From positions 1,096,159-1,160,158 of the forward strand of contig NC_035178.2 in NCBI RefSeq assembly GCF_001659605.2: a DNA stretch of 64,000 nt, given 5' to 3'. The notes below the pieces were generated by a model, which made no database searches, had not been told where the DNA came from, and saw nothing but the letters and a program-made list of their open reading frames with translations. The position numbers and the translations under genes are program-made. This DNA comes from Manihot esculenta (Eukaryota > Streptophyta > Magnoliopsida > Malpighiales > Euphorbiaceae). Below, piece by piece: positions 33,419 to 45,600 of this stretch (position 1 is its first letter; every line of letters starts with the position of its first letter).

Positions 33419-35869
33419 ATGTCGCCGGTTGCCAAGAAATTTACTCAGGATGGAGGGGAAGGCAAGCATTATCCTGCGCCTCTTACTTCTCATGAAGAAG
33501 TTGTTAAGGATCCTACAACCTTCTGGGATACTCTCAGGCGTTTTCATTCGATAATGGGTACTAAGTTTATGTAAGACTGCTTTATTCCTCTCTTATTTCC
33601 TTTTTTTTTTTCACCTTGTGTTTTTTTAATCGATTTATTTGGTGGGTTTTCCTTGTTTGATTAAAATATTACATGGCATGTGTGAAAAAATGTTTTTTTT
33701 TTTCTTTTTATTTGTACATGGGTCATATGGCACCTAAGAACAACCAGTAAAGGTTTGATCTTTTTGAAACATGTGTTTCGATATCTATAGTTCTTCTGGC
33801 TAATCCTTCTGGGACTCTATTTGGTTCTATTTTAAGGATTCCTGTGATTGGAGGACGGGAGCTGGATTTGCATGTTCTATATGTTGAGGCTACAAAAAGA
33901 GGTGGCTATGAGAAGGTTCGTCTCTGTTTCTAAATATCTAATCGCTTGATGGTGCATAAACTTTAACGAGAATCTACCTACGGCTGAAATGAGAATGGTG
34001 TACAGGTTGTAGCAGAGAAGAAATGGAGGGAAGTGGGTTCTGTGTTTAATTTCTCTCCAACAACAACGAGTGCTTCTTTCGTACTGAGAAAACACTACTT
34101 TGGCCTTCTTTACCATTACGAACAAGTTCACTTCTTTAAGGTTAAAGGTCCAGTCTGCTCTCCGACAGGTAACTGATCGAATGTTCTTGGCTCTTCTTCT
34201 TGCATACTTCTTTCGTTCTTTCATGGGTTTCTCTGCTTTGGCTTCATTTGTGCCATTTCGTCCTCCTGTCCTTTTTCTTTTTTGGAACATGGGGTAGGTT
34301 TTGCACTTGTTTTTGTCCCATCTGTTCTTGATCTAACTGTGCTTATCAATTTTATTGCCCTGCAGCTACATCTCCTGTAAGCAACTCTTTATGCAGACAT
34401 GAACTGGCTATTGTGGAATATTCCCCCAAACCGATAAGGGATTATCCTGATCCGCCCGCTGAAGGTGAGGTGTTATTACTATTGCCAATATCTTCATTTC
34501 ATTGCTTTTAAAGAAATGTGTGTAAGTGGATAAAAAGAGTATTCAGCCAACACCACAGATGTTTGATCTAATTCCAGCCCCATAATGTTCTATTTTTCAG
34601 TTAGTTAAATAGTCTGTTGTGAGATGTTTGGAATTACAGTTATGGGCAAGACATTTGACTCTGAAATTTCCATTATTTGATATAAAGTTGGATACTTTGG
34701 CAATTTCACGATCTCCCCTTTTTTTCTTCTGGTCCCACTACATTTATCCTATAATTCAGATAAGTGGCTATATGGTCCATGTCATTCTCATATGTTGTCC
34801 TTGTTTTGACATTTTGCTTATTTGTTGTCTCTGTTTGCATTCATTTGTCTGCTCTCATGCATCATGGTAAAACTTTAGGATTTAAATCTTTTTTTTCAGG
34901 TCATATGATACTTGATAAGCCAAGTTTGATGTGCTTATCATCCTCACTGGAGCTATTTTAGTTTTATACATTTAGGAATTCTCCTCATTTTCCTGTTTTT
35001 GGAGGATTGCATAAATACATAGGGGAGATGGTTTGAATTTAGTATCATAAATATGAAACTATTACTGTTGACAAACAGAGATCTGTACCTGAGGTCCACA
35101 ACGTAATTGCTATGATTGGATAAGCTTTTCCAAGCACATGCATCAGCATCTCAACTATTGTTCCAACAACGTTTGCTAAATCATACTATCAAAATTTTCT
35201 ATGTAGGATCTTCATCTTTTTCAGCTATTGGAACTATTGATGGGAAATTTGATTGTGGGTATCTGGTTTCTGTTCAAGTGGGTTCAGAGGTTCTCAGTGG
35301 TGTACTTTATCACCCAGAACATCCAGATTCATCTTTTTCTATTACTCAATATAGTAATGCCCTTGTTCCATACACTGGCAACCGTAAAACTCGCCGCTCT
35401 GGTCGGAGGAGAAGAAGCAGAAGAGCAGGGGACCCCAGCTACCCAAAACCCAATAGAAGTGGTTACAACTTTTTCTTTGCTGAAAAGCACTATAAGCTCA
35501 AATCTCTCTACCCAAATAGAGAACGAGAGTTCACAAAAATTATTGGTCAGTCGTGGAGCAATCTCAGTGCAGAGGAGAGACTGGTAAATATACACACACA
35601 CAAAGAAAACAGTAAACCTTTCAGTTCTTCAAGCATTGAAATGATATTTAAATTTTACTCATCTCTTGCTAAATGATGAGTAGAGATTGAGTAATCTGGC
35701 AGATTGGAAGAGGCAATCTCAGATTGATATTCTTGTATTACATGTTTCTTTGTAGGTTTACCAGAACATTGGGCTGAAAGACAAGGAAAGATACAAGAGA
35801 GAGTTGAAAGAGTACAAAGAGAGACTGAAGCTCAAGGAGAACATGGAAGTTGGCAGAGCTAATTATTAG
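33419..35869 (+). CDS. ARID-HMG box chromatin protein (HMGB9/10 type)
   Basis: Six exons with canonical borders, 33419-33570, 33837-33915, 34006-34168, 34366-34464, 35207-35583 and 35756-35869, give 327 residues. The ARID/BRIGHT DNA-binding domain spans about residues 30-125 (DPTTFWDTLRRFHSIMG, IGGRELDLHVLYVEATKRGG, KWREVGSVFNF, HYFGLLYHYEQVHFF). A basic patch KTRRSGRRRRSRR at about 225-237 is a probable nuclear signal. One HMG box follows at about 241-315 (PKPNRSGYNFFFAEKHYKLK, GQSWSNLSAEER, DKERYKRELKEYK). This pairing is specific to plants, and the proteins bind AT-rich DNA in the nucleus. It resembles Arabidopsis At1g76110. Phases close without adjustment and no lesion is visible. Confidence 0.93.
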
Positions 35870-37063
35870 AGCTCCAGATTATAGCCAGAGAATCTAGTTC
35901 AGGTCTCTGTGTAGATATAAATTACGCTTAGTTAATCAATATGTGATCCTTTACAATGAAGTGCTTAGTTCTTCACTGGCCAGTTGATCCTTAAATTTTG
36001 CTAAGCTATCATGTAAAAATTGAAGACGCCTACAAGGCCTGAACTGACAATTCTTTAAACGGTCTAACAGAGTTCTACACCTGATTGTCTGACTTCTCAA
36101 TTTGGGACGCATGTATATTTGTTCATTTACCTGTTCTTTGCAAAGAAAAGATATATAGGTTCAAAACAATGAATTTAAATATGGTGTGTTAAAGCTGCAT
36201 CAGTTTCAGACTGGAAGTAATTCCAATCCGTTTATATAATAAATCAGCTAAGCAGGACAAGCCAAACCAGCTCAAGAGACCCCTTGCAGTTCCCACTGCT
36301 AAAAACAGGAAAATCCATAAGTTTAGCTAAACCATTTGCTACCTGATTAGCTTCCCGATATGCATGGCAAAGGATCACTTGCGAATCCTGCTTAATTAAA
36401 GCCTGGCACTGTGCTTAAACTTTTAAATGATGCATGTTAGAACCTAACTCCTTGGATAGAAAATTCAAAGGTGCTTTGAAATCTATTTTAACGGCAAGCC
36501 TCGCACCCATCGCCCAAGCGAGGTGTCAACAGAAAATTATTTTGAATTTGCATCTGCTGGCGCACCCGTCACCTTCTTCTCAAGCTGAGCATCTTCTATT
36601 TTCTAGGTTTGTTGTGTTCTTCTATTTGGTTTACACTATTAAATTAACTTTCTCATAATTAGAGCATTGTTTTTCCGAAATTTAGAGTAAATATTTTTAT
36701 TTTTTAGTGCCATGGATCATATGTTGATTTTTTTTAAGTTACTTTTGATTAGAAGTAGAAAATTATCTAAATTAAACTCTAATAATAAGTAGAGAAGTAA
36801 ATATGTGCATTTTTTTTTTCAACCAAACGTTTCTTTCAGTATTAACATAAATAAATCTCAGTCCTTTTTATGGATGTATGAGACGTCTATCACTGAGCAG
36901 AAGAGCTACTGAGGCCAGAGACTATCTGCTTTACTGAACAAATTTATAACATAAAGTCAAATTCATCTGAAATTCTGAGACCCGTAAAGAGAGACTAATA
37001 TCAAAATGAAGAAGAGAAAGATCCATCATAAAAATAAGGAGACAGCAAAGTGCAAGACCAATT
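35870..37063. other. Intergenic between convergent genes, with an RNase H relic
   Basis: This contains the 3' untranslated region of the ARID-HMG gene, a retroelement RNase H fragment at about 36235-36415, and AT-rich sequence up to the 3' side of the GST gene. Nothing else is recognised. Confidence 0.5.
36235..36415 (-). pseudogene. Retroelement RNase H domain fragment
   Basis: On the minus strand one frame reads CQALIKQDSQVILCHAYREA followed by NQVANGLAK. The words HAYREANQVANGLAK match the C-terminal part of the RNase H domain in plant LINE-type retrotransposons and in proteins derived from them (H-x-x-R-x-x-N-x-x-A-D/N-x-L-A). A stop follows shortly after. No reverse transcriptase lies next to it, so it is a relic. 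Confidence 0.6.
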
Positions 37064-37926
37064 TCAACCACTTCTCTGCATCTGCACAACCTTCTTCCAC
37101 GATTCCCTGCTAGAGATCTCACCCCACCACCTCCCCACATTCTTCCTGGAAGTAAGGAGCTCTCCTCTATCAGTTGCAGCCACCAAGTAGTGGGCGTTAG
37201 GCAAGTGCGAGAGATCAGCCAGAGAGAATTCATCCCCTGCCAAGAAACGACTCTCTCCAAGCCTCTTCTCGTAGACGTCGAGCACCTTTCCCAGCTTCTC
37301 TTCGTTCTGCTTGATTAGCCCTTCGTCTTGCGGGATATTCATTCTAGGTGCAAGTGCAAGCTGAAATACCAAAGCTCCGCTTGGTGGGTTAAAGCTCTGC
37401 CCTTCAGCCTCTAGCCACTGATCTATCGATGCTTTTGCCAGTGGGTTTGTCCCATATAATCCTTTGTTTCCTTTGTCTGCATACTTGTCACATACGTAGC
37501 GACATATTGCTCTCGACTCTGGAAGAAGAAGCAATAAAAAAAACTAACATCGCATTCTTCAAATCAATCTAAAAGCTCAAGCTAATGGGTGGTGAAGTGT
37601 AAAGTCATCTTTAAACTCCGACAGGAAGAACATATTTACCGAAGAGGGAGACGCTCTCATCTTGAAAAGCTGGCACTTGGCCAAAAGGCTGTTACATTCA
37701 AATTGGGGAATTGATTAGCTGGAGAGACGAGAATCAAAAGAATGGTAAAATGGAGAAATACGATAGAAAGCACCTGCATCCTGAGAAAATCAGGCTTCTT
37801 GTGTTCTCCCTTGGACATGTTGATGGGAATGAGTTGAAACTCCACATCTTTCTCAAGGAGACAAGCCAACACTCTTGAAACTGCAGTCGATAATGTAGGT
37901 CCGTACACCTTCAACGGAGCTGCCAT
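37064..37926 (-). CDS. Glutathione S-transferase, phi class (GSTF)
   Basis: Three exons on the minus strand, 37774-37926, 37640-37688 and 37064-37518, give 218 residues, the usual size for this class. The enzyme conjugates glutathione to electrophiles in the cytosol, or binds flavonoid-type ligands. The N-terminal thioredoxin-like domain shows KVYGPTLSTAVSRVLACLLE with Ser13 in the expected catalytic position, FGQVPAFQDESVSLFESRAI (cis-Pro and glutathione-contact ESRAI), then the helical domain with SRFLAGDEFSLADLSHLPNA. The three-exon layout and the short 49-bp second exon are typical of plant phi GSTs. The C-terminus VVQMQRSG is short, and whether the protein is catalytic or a ligandin cannot be decided here. 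Confidence 0.93.
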
Positions 37927-39639
37927 TTGGATTGGAAATGAGGCTTCACAGATTGGTAATGCTCTAGTAATCCTCAGCTCCGGGTTCTCTTTTAGGTGTA
38001 TTCCTTGTGTGTACTTGTTTTGTTTTCAACCACAATAAGGAAAGCATATCCGGCTGCCACTTTACCAAGCTCTATCCCTTGCTTGAGATAGTAGCTCAAG
38101 ATGGTCCCCGCTGCCAAAAAAAAAAAAAAAAAAAAGACTATTGCTAAAATGGGTTGCAAACCCCTAAAAGGTAATAATAGGTCTTATGGGCTTGATTGTT
38201 TTGGACTTCCGTGTTTTACCTTCGCCGGACTATCGTCTATGTTGGAAATGGACAACTTCCTAAACATTTTCTTTAACAGAAAAAAAAAAAAAAAAAGAAC
38301 TAAAAAGAAAATCTATCACATCTATTTTTCCAAGCACTCAAATTGAATCTCCCATTTTTTATCCGCTGTTGCTGATGATCTTCTTCGTTATCCTCCCAAT
38401 AAGTTGGTACAATTTGGGGGAAGCCAATCTGAAACCAAAGGTTGGAAATTTCGTACGTTCACATCGAGGGCCTCCATTCGATGCTCAATGTTGAGCTCTT
38501 TGAACACCTTAATGATTACTGTGGCAGAAGGGCTCTTCTATCCACCTCTCCCTCATCTGCCGTAGGCTTCTCTGCTAACGACAATAACATGTTGATTCTG
38601 TTCATATTCTCTACATCCTTCTCAATTTTCCGTGAAGTCTTCTCATTCTAGGATTGGCCTCAGGTTCTCTATCTGAAGTTTCACAGTAAACTGGCATGAA
38701 TAACCAGAGGAAGAAGATCTTCATTTTGGCCCAAATTTAAATTACAGTGCATATTTCAATTTTACGTTTTGTAGATTTGGTTGTCCATGCTTTTGTATCA
38801 CCGGATCGAATAGGTTGGATGGTGCTTGCTCAAACACAAAGCATGCACATATAACAACTGAGATTTTGGGATGTTTAGTTTAGAACATGCATCTCCCATT
38901 TTATATATCCTCTTCTAGTTAAACATTGTTGAAATGAACTTGTTTCAAGCTGTACTCATATTTGTCCAATAGTCGGTTTTCATATGCGCATCATCTCTGA
39001 CCAATGATTTGCTTCTCCTGAAGACCTAGCATAGAGGGCGGCAAGCCCTTAGGTATGATCATTTATAAAGTCTCATATCGAGTATAATCCGACATTTTCG
39101 ATTCAAGAACCTGATTCGTTTCCAACAGTTGACCCATCTATACCAATCCCTTCTCATCGTAAAATATATAAAGCAACTAGATTTTTTATTTTATGATTCT
39201 CTTTCTGTTTTCTAAGAACTCATAACCCACATTTTATGAGTAAGAAAACTTTTCAAGTGGAAGTATTCTAAAATTTTTCCCTTTTGTTTTCGTTTCTCTC
39301 CTTTATCTCACTTGTAAAGATGACTGAAGCGGTGTTCTTTAATAATTTACCCTTCAGACTTGTGCCATGAACTAATTCTAATCGCAGTTGAATTGTTCTG
39401 AGATCTCTCAACTTTGAGTAGACTCAAACTACAACTACATGGTCAACAGTTGTGCTATTAACAAGTCTACATTCAACACAGTAGTTAGGTTCGTGGTTCT
39501 GACGATTTTACCGGTTCATATTCTTTACATCAGTGTGGAACAGACTTCCACAAGGGACCATATCAAAACGTAAAAGAAAGAAAAATAATGACCCATAGAC
39601 AGCTTTTAAATGATATATACATTATTCTCACTTGTTATT
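37927..39639. other. Intergenic between GST and kinase genes
   Basis: Upstream region of the GST gene followed by sequence without a recognised gene. A-runs lie at 38116-38134 and 38280-38296. The stretch 38360-38650 has mixed composition and a short open frame but matches nothing I know. Confidence 0.45.
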
Positions 39640-42600
39640 TCAATGTTTTCCTCGCCTAACTGCTCTTACCGCTCTTCTGGACGATTTATCTTCCTTTCCA
39701 TCCACTCTTTCATCTGCAACCTGTTACAAGATCATGAAGCTTTCTAAATAAGAGAAATACAAACAAATGGACACTTTTCGCGCGACAAATGAATTTATTT
39801 TTCTATACCTTCCGGACCAACTGTTGCAGCAGTTCTAAAATTTCAGAGAACTCCGGCCTCAAAGATGGGTCTTTCTGCCAGCACCTCTCAAGCAGTTCCG
39901 CCAATTTGGGATGGGTATCCTTTGGGATCGAAGGCCTCAAACCCTGGGATCCATGCCAATAAGAGCATTTTTATCAGCAAGTTCAGTATGGCTTTACGCT
40001 TTGAAACATGTCCACCGAGCAGCACACATACCGTTATTAGTGTTTTCTTTTCTTTTTTTTTTTTTAAAAAAAAAAGAGCCTGAAAATAAAATAAAAAAGA
40101 TTGACCTAGCCTTGTATTTATCATTGATAAAATAAAATTCTGGACTCAAACATATGAGTTTTAAGTAAGATATGAATCCCTTCATGTAAACATGACTTAT
40201 CATACCTATACGATTATAATGTACGAATACAAAATAAATAGTTAAAAAATATATACATACAACCTCAAAGATTCACATTGAATTTAAGTGCTCTAATATT
40301 TAAACATTGAAATTTACGGTTAAAAAAAAAACTTTTCTCAAAAAAAAAGAAATAAAAATGCTACTAGAGGAAAAAATCGCTTTATTATTTTAGTTATTTG
40401 ATGATTAAAATTATTAAATTTAATGCCAAATAATTTACTGTGAGGTACGAGCATAGGACATCATTGGCAGCAAAAGGTTTGGTTTCATTATACATTGGGC
40501 CAACTCATGGGCTTCTTGGATTACTATTGACCCACACTTCCTAACACAACTATTAAAATAACAGGAGTCCATAAGTTCGCATGAATTACGCTATCTGAAG
40601 CTTGAAGCAGTTCACAGTAGAGGTGAGTGTTCAGTTTAAATAAAATAAAATATCAAATTGAATTAATTTAAAATTTTAATTTAATTTTTTATTTATTTTG
40701 ATTTTAAATTTTAATTTTAAAAATTTTTAGTTCAGTTTAATTTTAATAAATAAAATTAAAAAATAAATTAAAATTATTAGTGATAATAATATATTATTTT
40801 TAATAATATAAAAAGATTAGATTATAATTAAAGTTAAAGTATTTTTATTAAATTTTAAAATATTAAAAAGAAAGTGTAAAATTTGAAAAAATTTATTAAA
40901 AATTTAAACTGATAAAATCGAATTAAATTAGATCGATTCGATTTGATTTTTAATTAAAATCAATTTAATTCGATTTTTATAAATATTAAAATTTTAATTT
41001 TTAATTTATTTAGTTAAATTCAATTTTGAACCAAAACCATGAAATACTCATTCTATTTTACAGGGACGCCGAAGTTGCACACAGTGTCTCTCAACAAGAT
41101 TGCAGAGATCAAAAGGAGAAAAAGAAAGAAAAAAAAAAAAAAAAAGAGAAAGAAAGAAAGAAAGCGGAAGAAGCAAAGAAGTATCAAAGACGTACCTGCT
41201 GGACCACACCAACAGCCGCTTGTAGTGGGGTTAAGTGCTCATATGGAAGCTAGCATTTCAATTACAAAAATAATCAATGATTGGCAGGAAAATGTCTGAG
41301 CAATCTTGAATTGGAACTTAAAAAACGGATGGAAAATAACTAAATTGGGGATAACAAATGTCTCCATGGGAAAAATTATTTCCATGAAACAATCCCAGAA
41401 AATTACCTTCCCTGTAAGCAGCTCCCACAACACAATGCTGAAGCTGAAAACGTCAACTTTACGATCGTAAGGCTTATGCTCAATAACCTTTTTACGCATC
41501 AAACACCAAACAAACATGCATTAGAGAGCCGGGATGAAATAACCGGAAGGCATAGAACATTAGTCGATCGATCATCATCAAGCCATTCTACTCAGCCAAA
41601 CTCTTGTTGAATCCAAATTCTACAGCAAACTAAGAACAGTAACTTGTGGGAAGCAGGATTGTTATTTGCTTCAATTGGCACCATACCAATTTAGAATTCT
41701 CTAGGCCTTAATGTGAAGCGCACACGTGGTTTAGACTCATCTGCCTTCAAATATTTGGTACTTGGCAGAAGCTCAGAATCAGTCTCGTAATTTCATTCTT
41801 ACTCTTCTTTGATTTTTCTTTTTTCGGGAGTTCTTGTAATTTTAAACCACAGAAATCATTTTGCAGCACAATGATAGTTGCCAAATAAGAACTTGCCATT
41901 AACATTATAAGGTAGCAAACAAGGAAACAAGAGGGTGAACATCCATGAATGAGCACACTAAGAAGACCAACCTCTGGAGCCATCCAGCGGTATGTTCCAG
42001 TTTCTGCTGTCATCACGCCTGACTGATCTTGTATTCTAGCAATGCCAAAATCAGCAACCTTAACCACCTGTTAACCATACGTTTTGGAGTTTTTAAGATC
42101 AAATTCAGGGCTATAGCATGGTAAGGTATACGTGGACTTGACCAAACTAGCCAACGAACGGCAACATGAAACAAAGACACTACCAGCAACTCAGAGTTAA
42201 ACTAATCTATGCTTTGGGGGACGAGATACAGAAAAATACTCTTCCATAAAGTTTAAAATTGGCATAACAGATATAACATGTTTCAGCATCGCAAAGATCA
42301 CTAATAGTACTGTTCAGTTTATCATGCATATTTCGAAGATATGGCATTAGGATAAAGTTTCATCCTCATAACTTTAAAGACTTCCAAGATAAGAATGACC
42401 AAGTCCTTCGGGTAGTGAACAAGTAGGCATAAACATGTACCTGCAATATATAATCAATATCTTTTATGGAGTTCTTTTTTATTTGGCGGGGGAAGGAGGT
42501 GTTGAGTGCTGGAGTTAATATGCTGTGCTAGTTTCATGAGAAGCGGCAGAAATTCAAGAATTTTTTATTGGAAAAAATGAAAATAAGATAAATTATAATT

Positions 42601-45600
42601 TAGTTTCTGTAATTTAACCTACACAATAGTCCTACATTTTCAAAAGTTACTTATTTAGTGCTTGTGTAATTTTTCTTTTTTTTTTTTAAAAAAAAAAAAG
42701 AAGAAGATAAACTACCCTGGCATGTAAAATACAGTTAATTAGCAATACATATAGAATTTTTTTTAAAATTTCATTTGCTTGCTGCATTATTTATTTAGGG
42801 ACTAATCTGTATGTATTAAACTATATAGAGTAAATTGATAGTAAATATGCAACTACTCATGGCAAGTGGTTTTCTAAAATTACAAGGACTAAATAAGTAG
42901 CTTTTAAAAATACAGGTACGGACTATATAGGTTTAACTACACTATAAGACTAAATAATACTTTACCCGTTAATAATACTAAGGTTCAGTTGGCTCATGCC
43001 AAACATCAAGTTTCAGAATCGGCAGCTATTTCACATCAAAGCCATTATCAGACATTAACCTTCTCTCCATGGCAATACACCTCGGTCTAGCATTAAAATG
43101 TTGGAAGATGTTCTAAAAAAAGTTGATTCTCAACATTATCTTTACTCCTTTAAGTAGATTTCAATCTGTTCTACAAACATTTTTAATTTGAAAAAAGAAT
43201 TTAGTGGGCTGTTTGGGGACATCAAAAAAGGTGAACATATCATTTATCAGTAATCTGGATGGTATCTTTACTTTCCAAGACGAAATTGATGGTCACTTGA
43301 GATGGAAGGTACACCCACCAGATTCAGAACTCAGGAGAGCAAGAAAATGGAAAACCCAAATAGACAGAAAAGTAAAGAACTGCGAAAAATAAGTTTCTTA
43401 CTCTATTTTCATCCATCAAAAGATTGGCAGTTTTCAGATCCCTATGTATAATATTATTATGGTGCAAGTAGTTCATTCCCTTTGAAACATCAATTGCCAC
43501 TCTGAGCAAGGCCTGGAGATTAAAACTTTGCTTTTGTTTATGCAGTAAGTCAAACATGCTTCCACCACACATAAATTCTGAGAAGACAAAAACATATACA
43601 GGGAAAGACAATACTTAAATAAAGTTGTTATTCATGTATCCAGTAAAAAAATTATACAATAAACTCACACACACACACATCACACAGAAAAATTACCTGT
43701 TACAATACACAAGCTCGGAAGGCTGGTACATGCACCAATAAATTGTACAACATTCTTATGCCGAACTCTCCTGCAAATTTCAATCAAGTCTCAAGGAGGA
43801 GCAGTAGATGAAAGCTCTAACAGTGGGTGCAGATCATAGCATATATTTTCTTAAAGATTCACAAGGACACATTGAGATTTGACAGAGCATCTTAACAAGT
43901 ACTTTCCAGATATATATAGGCATGGTTATGAGAAGAAGCAGATAATAGTAGTAATTATGATGAAAGCACATACGATCAAAACTAAAATTTCATGACCAAC
44001 CTCATGATAAAGACCTCTTGAGCAAATTCCCTTTGCAATTTATCATTTAGATGTTCAGTCCTAAGAACTTTGATAGCCACATCTTGACTGCAGAATGTCC
44101 CTTTATACCTGTTTCGGTCAAATCATATATCAACGACATATTTATTAAAATAGAGGCTGATTATGAGAGTTTATGAGAACTCACAAATCTCCATAGGATC
44201 CTGATGCAATTTTGAATTCATATTTCAACAGGCTTGCATCAATTTCCCAAACATCCATTTCGTCAGCAGATATGTTGGCATGATTAGAGATACGATTGAT
44301 TGTTACTTTTTTCTCTTGCTCCGCAACAGGGTAGATGGCATTAGATTTCAACTGGGTATACACTTCAAATTATCAAGTATAAACAGATTCACCACTGAAA
44401 GATTTATAAAACTGCATCACATTCGTGATAATTACCATTACTCCTTTACCACAGATTAACATGGAACTACAAATAGAACAATGAAATAGCAGTGCCAGGG
44501 CAGGCTTATAGCAATCAGAGTCATTTCATGATAATGCCATCCTAGAATCAAAGAGAGTTGATAACTTGTAGTTGGATGATCAAGGATGCCACAACTACAA
44601 GGTTGCAAGTTGGAAACAATTTTAGAAGCTTAAGAAAGAGGACAAATATTTTTCTCTATAAAATGTAATTCCTATTACCAACTGTGACCAATGAGCAGCA
44701 TGTAGAATAACTACCTCGAATTTTTGAATTTCCTTTAGCAGCACAAGTTTAAGCTTCTCAGTCTCCTGTCCATCATGCAATTCAAGAAATTAATACTAAT
44801 GTGAAACTGAGAGATGCTAATTTAGAATTTTGCTTGAGAGTTAAGAGATTAAATATATTAAATCTCAGAAGCAAATAATATGCTTCTCTGCACCAAGATT
44901 ATTGATCATTGTACATCAAGAACTGATTTGCTAACATACTTTTAGAAAAGTTCTCCTACTTTTAGAAAAGTTCTCCTACTAAACACCATAAAAATGTATA
45001 CATAAATGTCAGTGAGCCATGTCAATATCCCTAAAGACCAGCACTGGTAAAAATAAGAGTTGGGGCAATGGAGGACAGAGGGCAAACCTCATGTTCCCAG
45101 TTATCAACAACAAATACATCCAAGGAGTAGCCATCTATTGTGGAAAAAGCATGTGCTTCTGTAATGTTCAGACCGATCGCAGACAGCAAGGATGTCAGCT
45201 GAAAAAACAAATAGGAAGAGACTATGTATAGGTCAATTAGAAACATCAAACTTCACACCAATTGGATATAGGTACATGTAATTACACAATAAATGACCTC
45301 GATATGATGAAACAAGATGAATTGTTGAAAATTATGTGAATGTTATTGAAGTTGCAAGATAATATGCAACCAGTGCAGGTTATTCAGAGATGATAAGCAG
45401 ATCGCATATAGATGAAAAGACATCATGGAAAGTCCTGTTTTGACTTTTGAAGTGATACCAAATCATAACATGACTTGTAAACAAACCAGGATATGCAACA
45501 ACTTGTAACTCAAGAAAAATCGTCTTTACAGAATGCAAGGTGCAGTATGGATATTTAAGATAATAAATAACAAAAGAGAGGATGGAGTTCAAGAAAGCAT

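Noticed and set aside
41026..41299. Lysine-rich frames near kinase exon 14
   Set aside because: Produced by a purine-rich low-complexity tract next to the splice donor; the real exon is on the minus strand.
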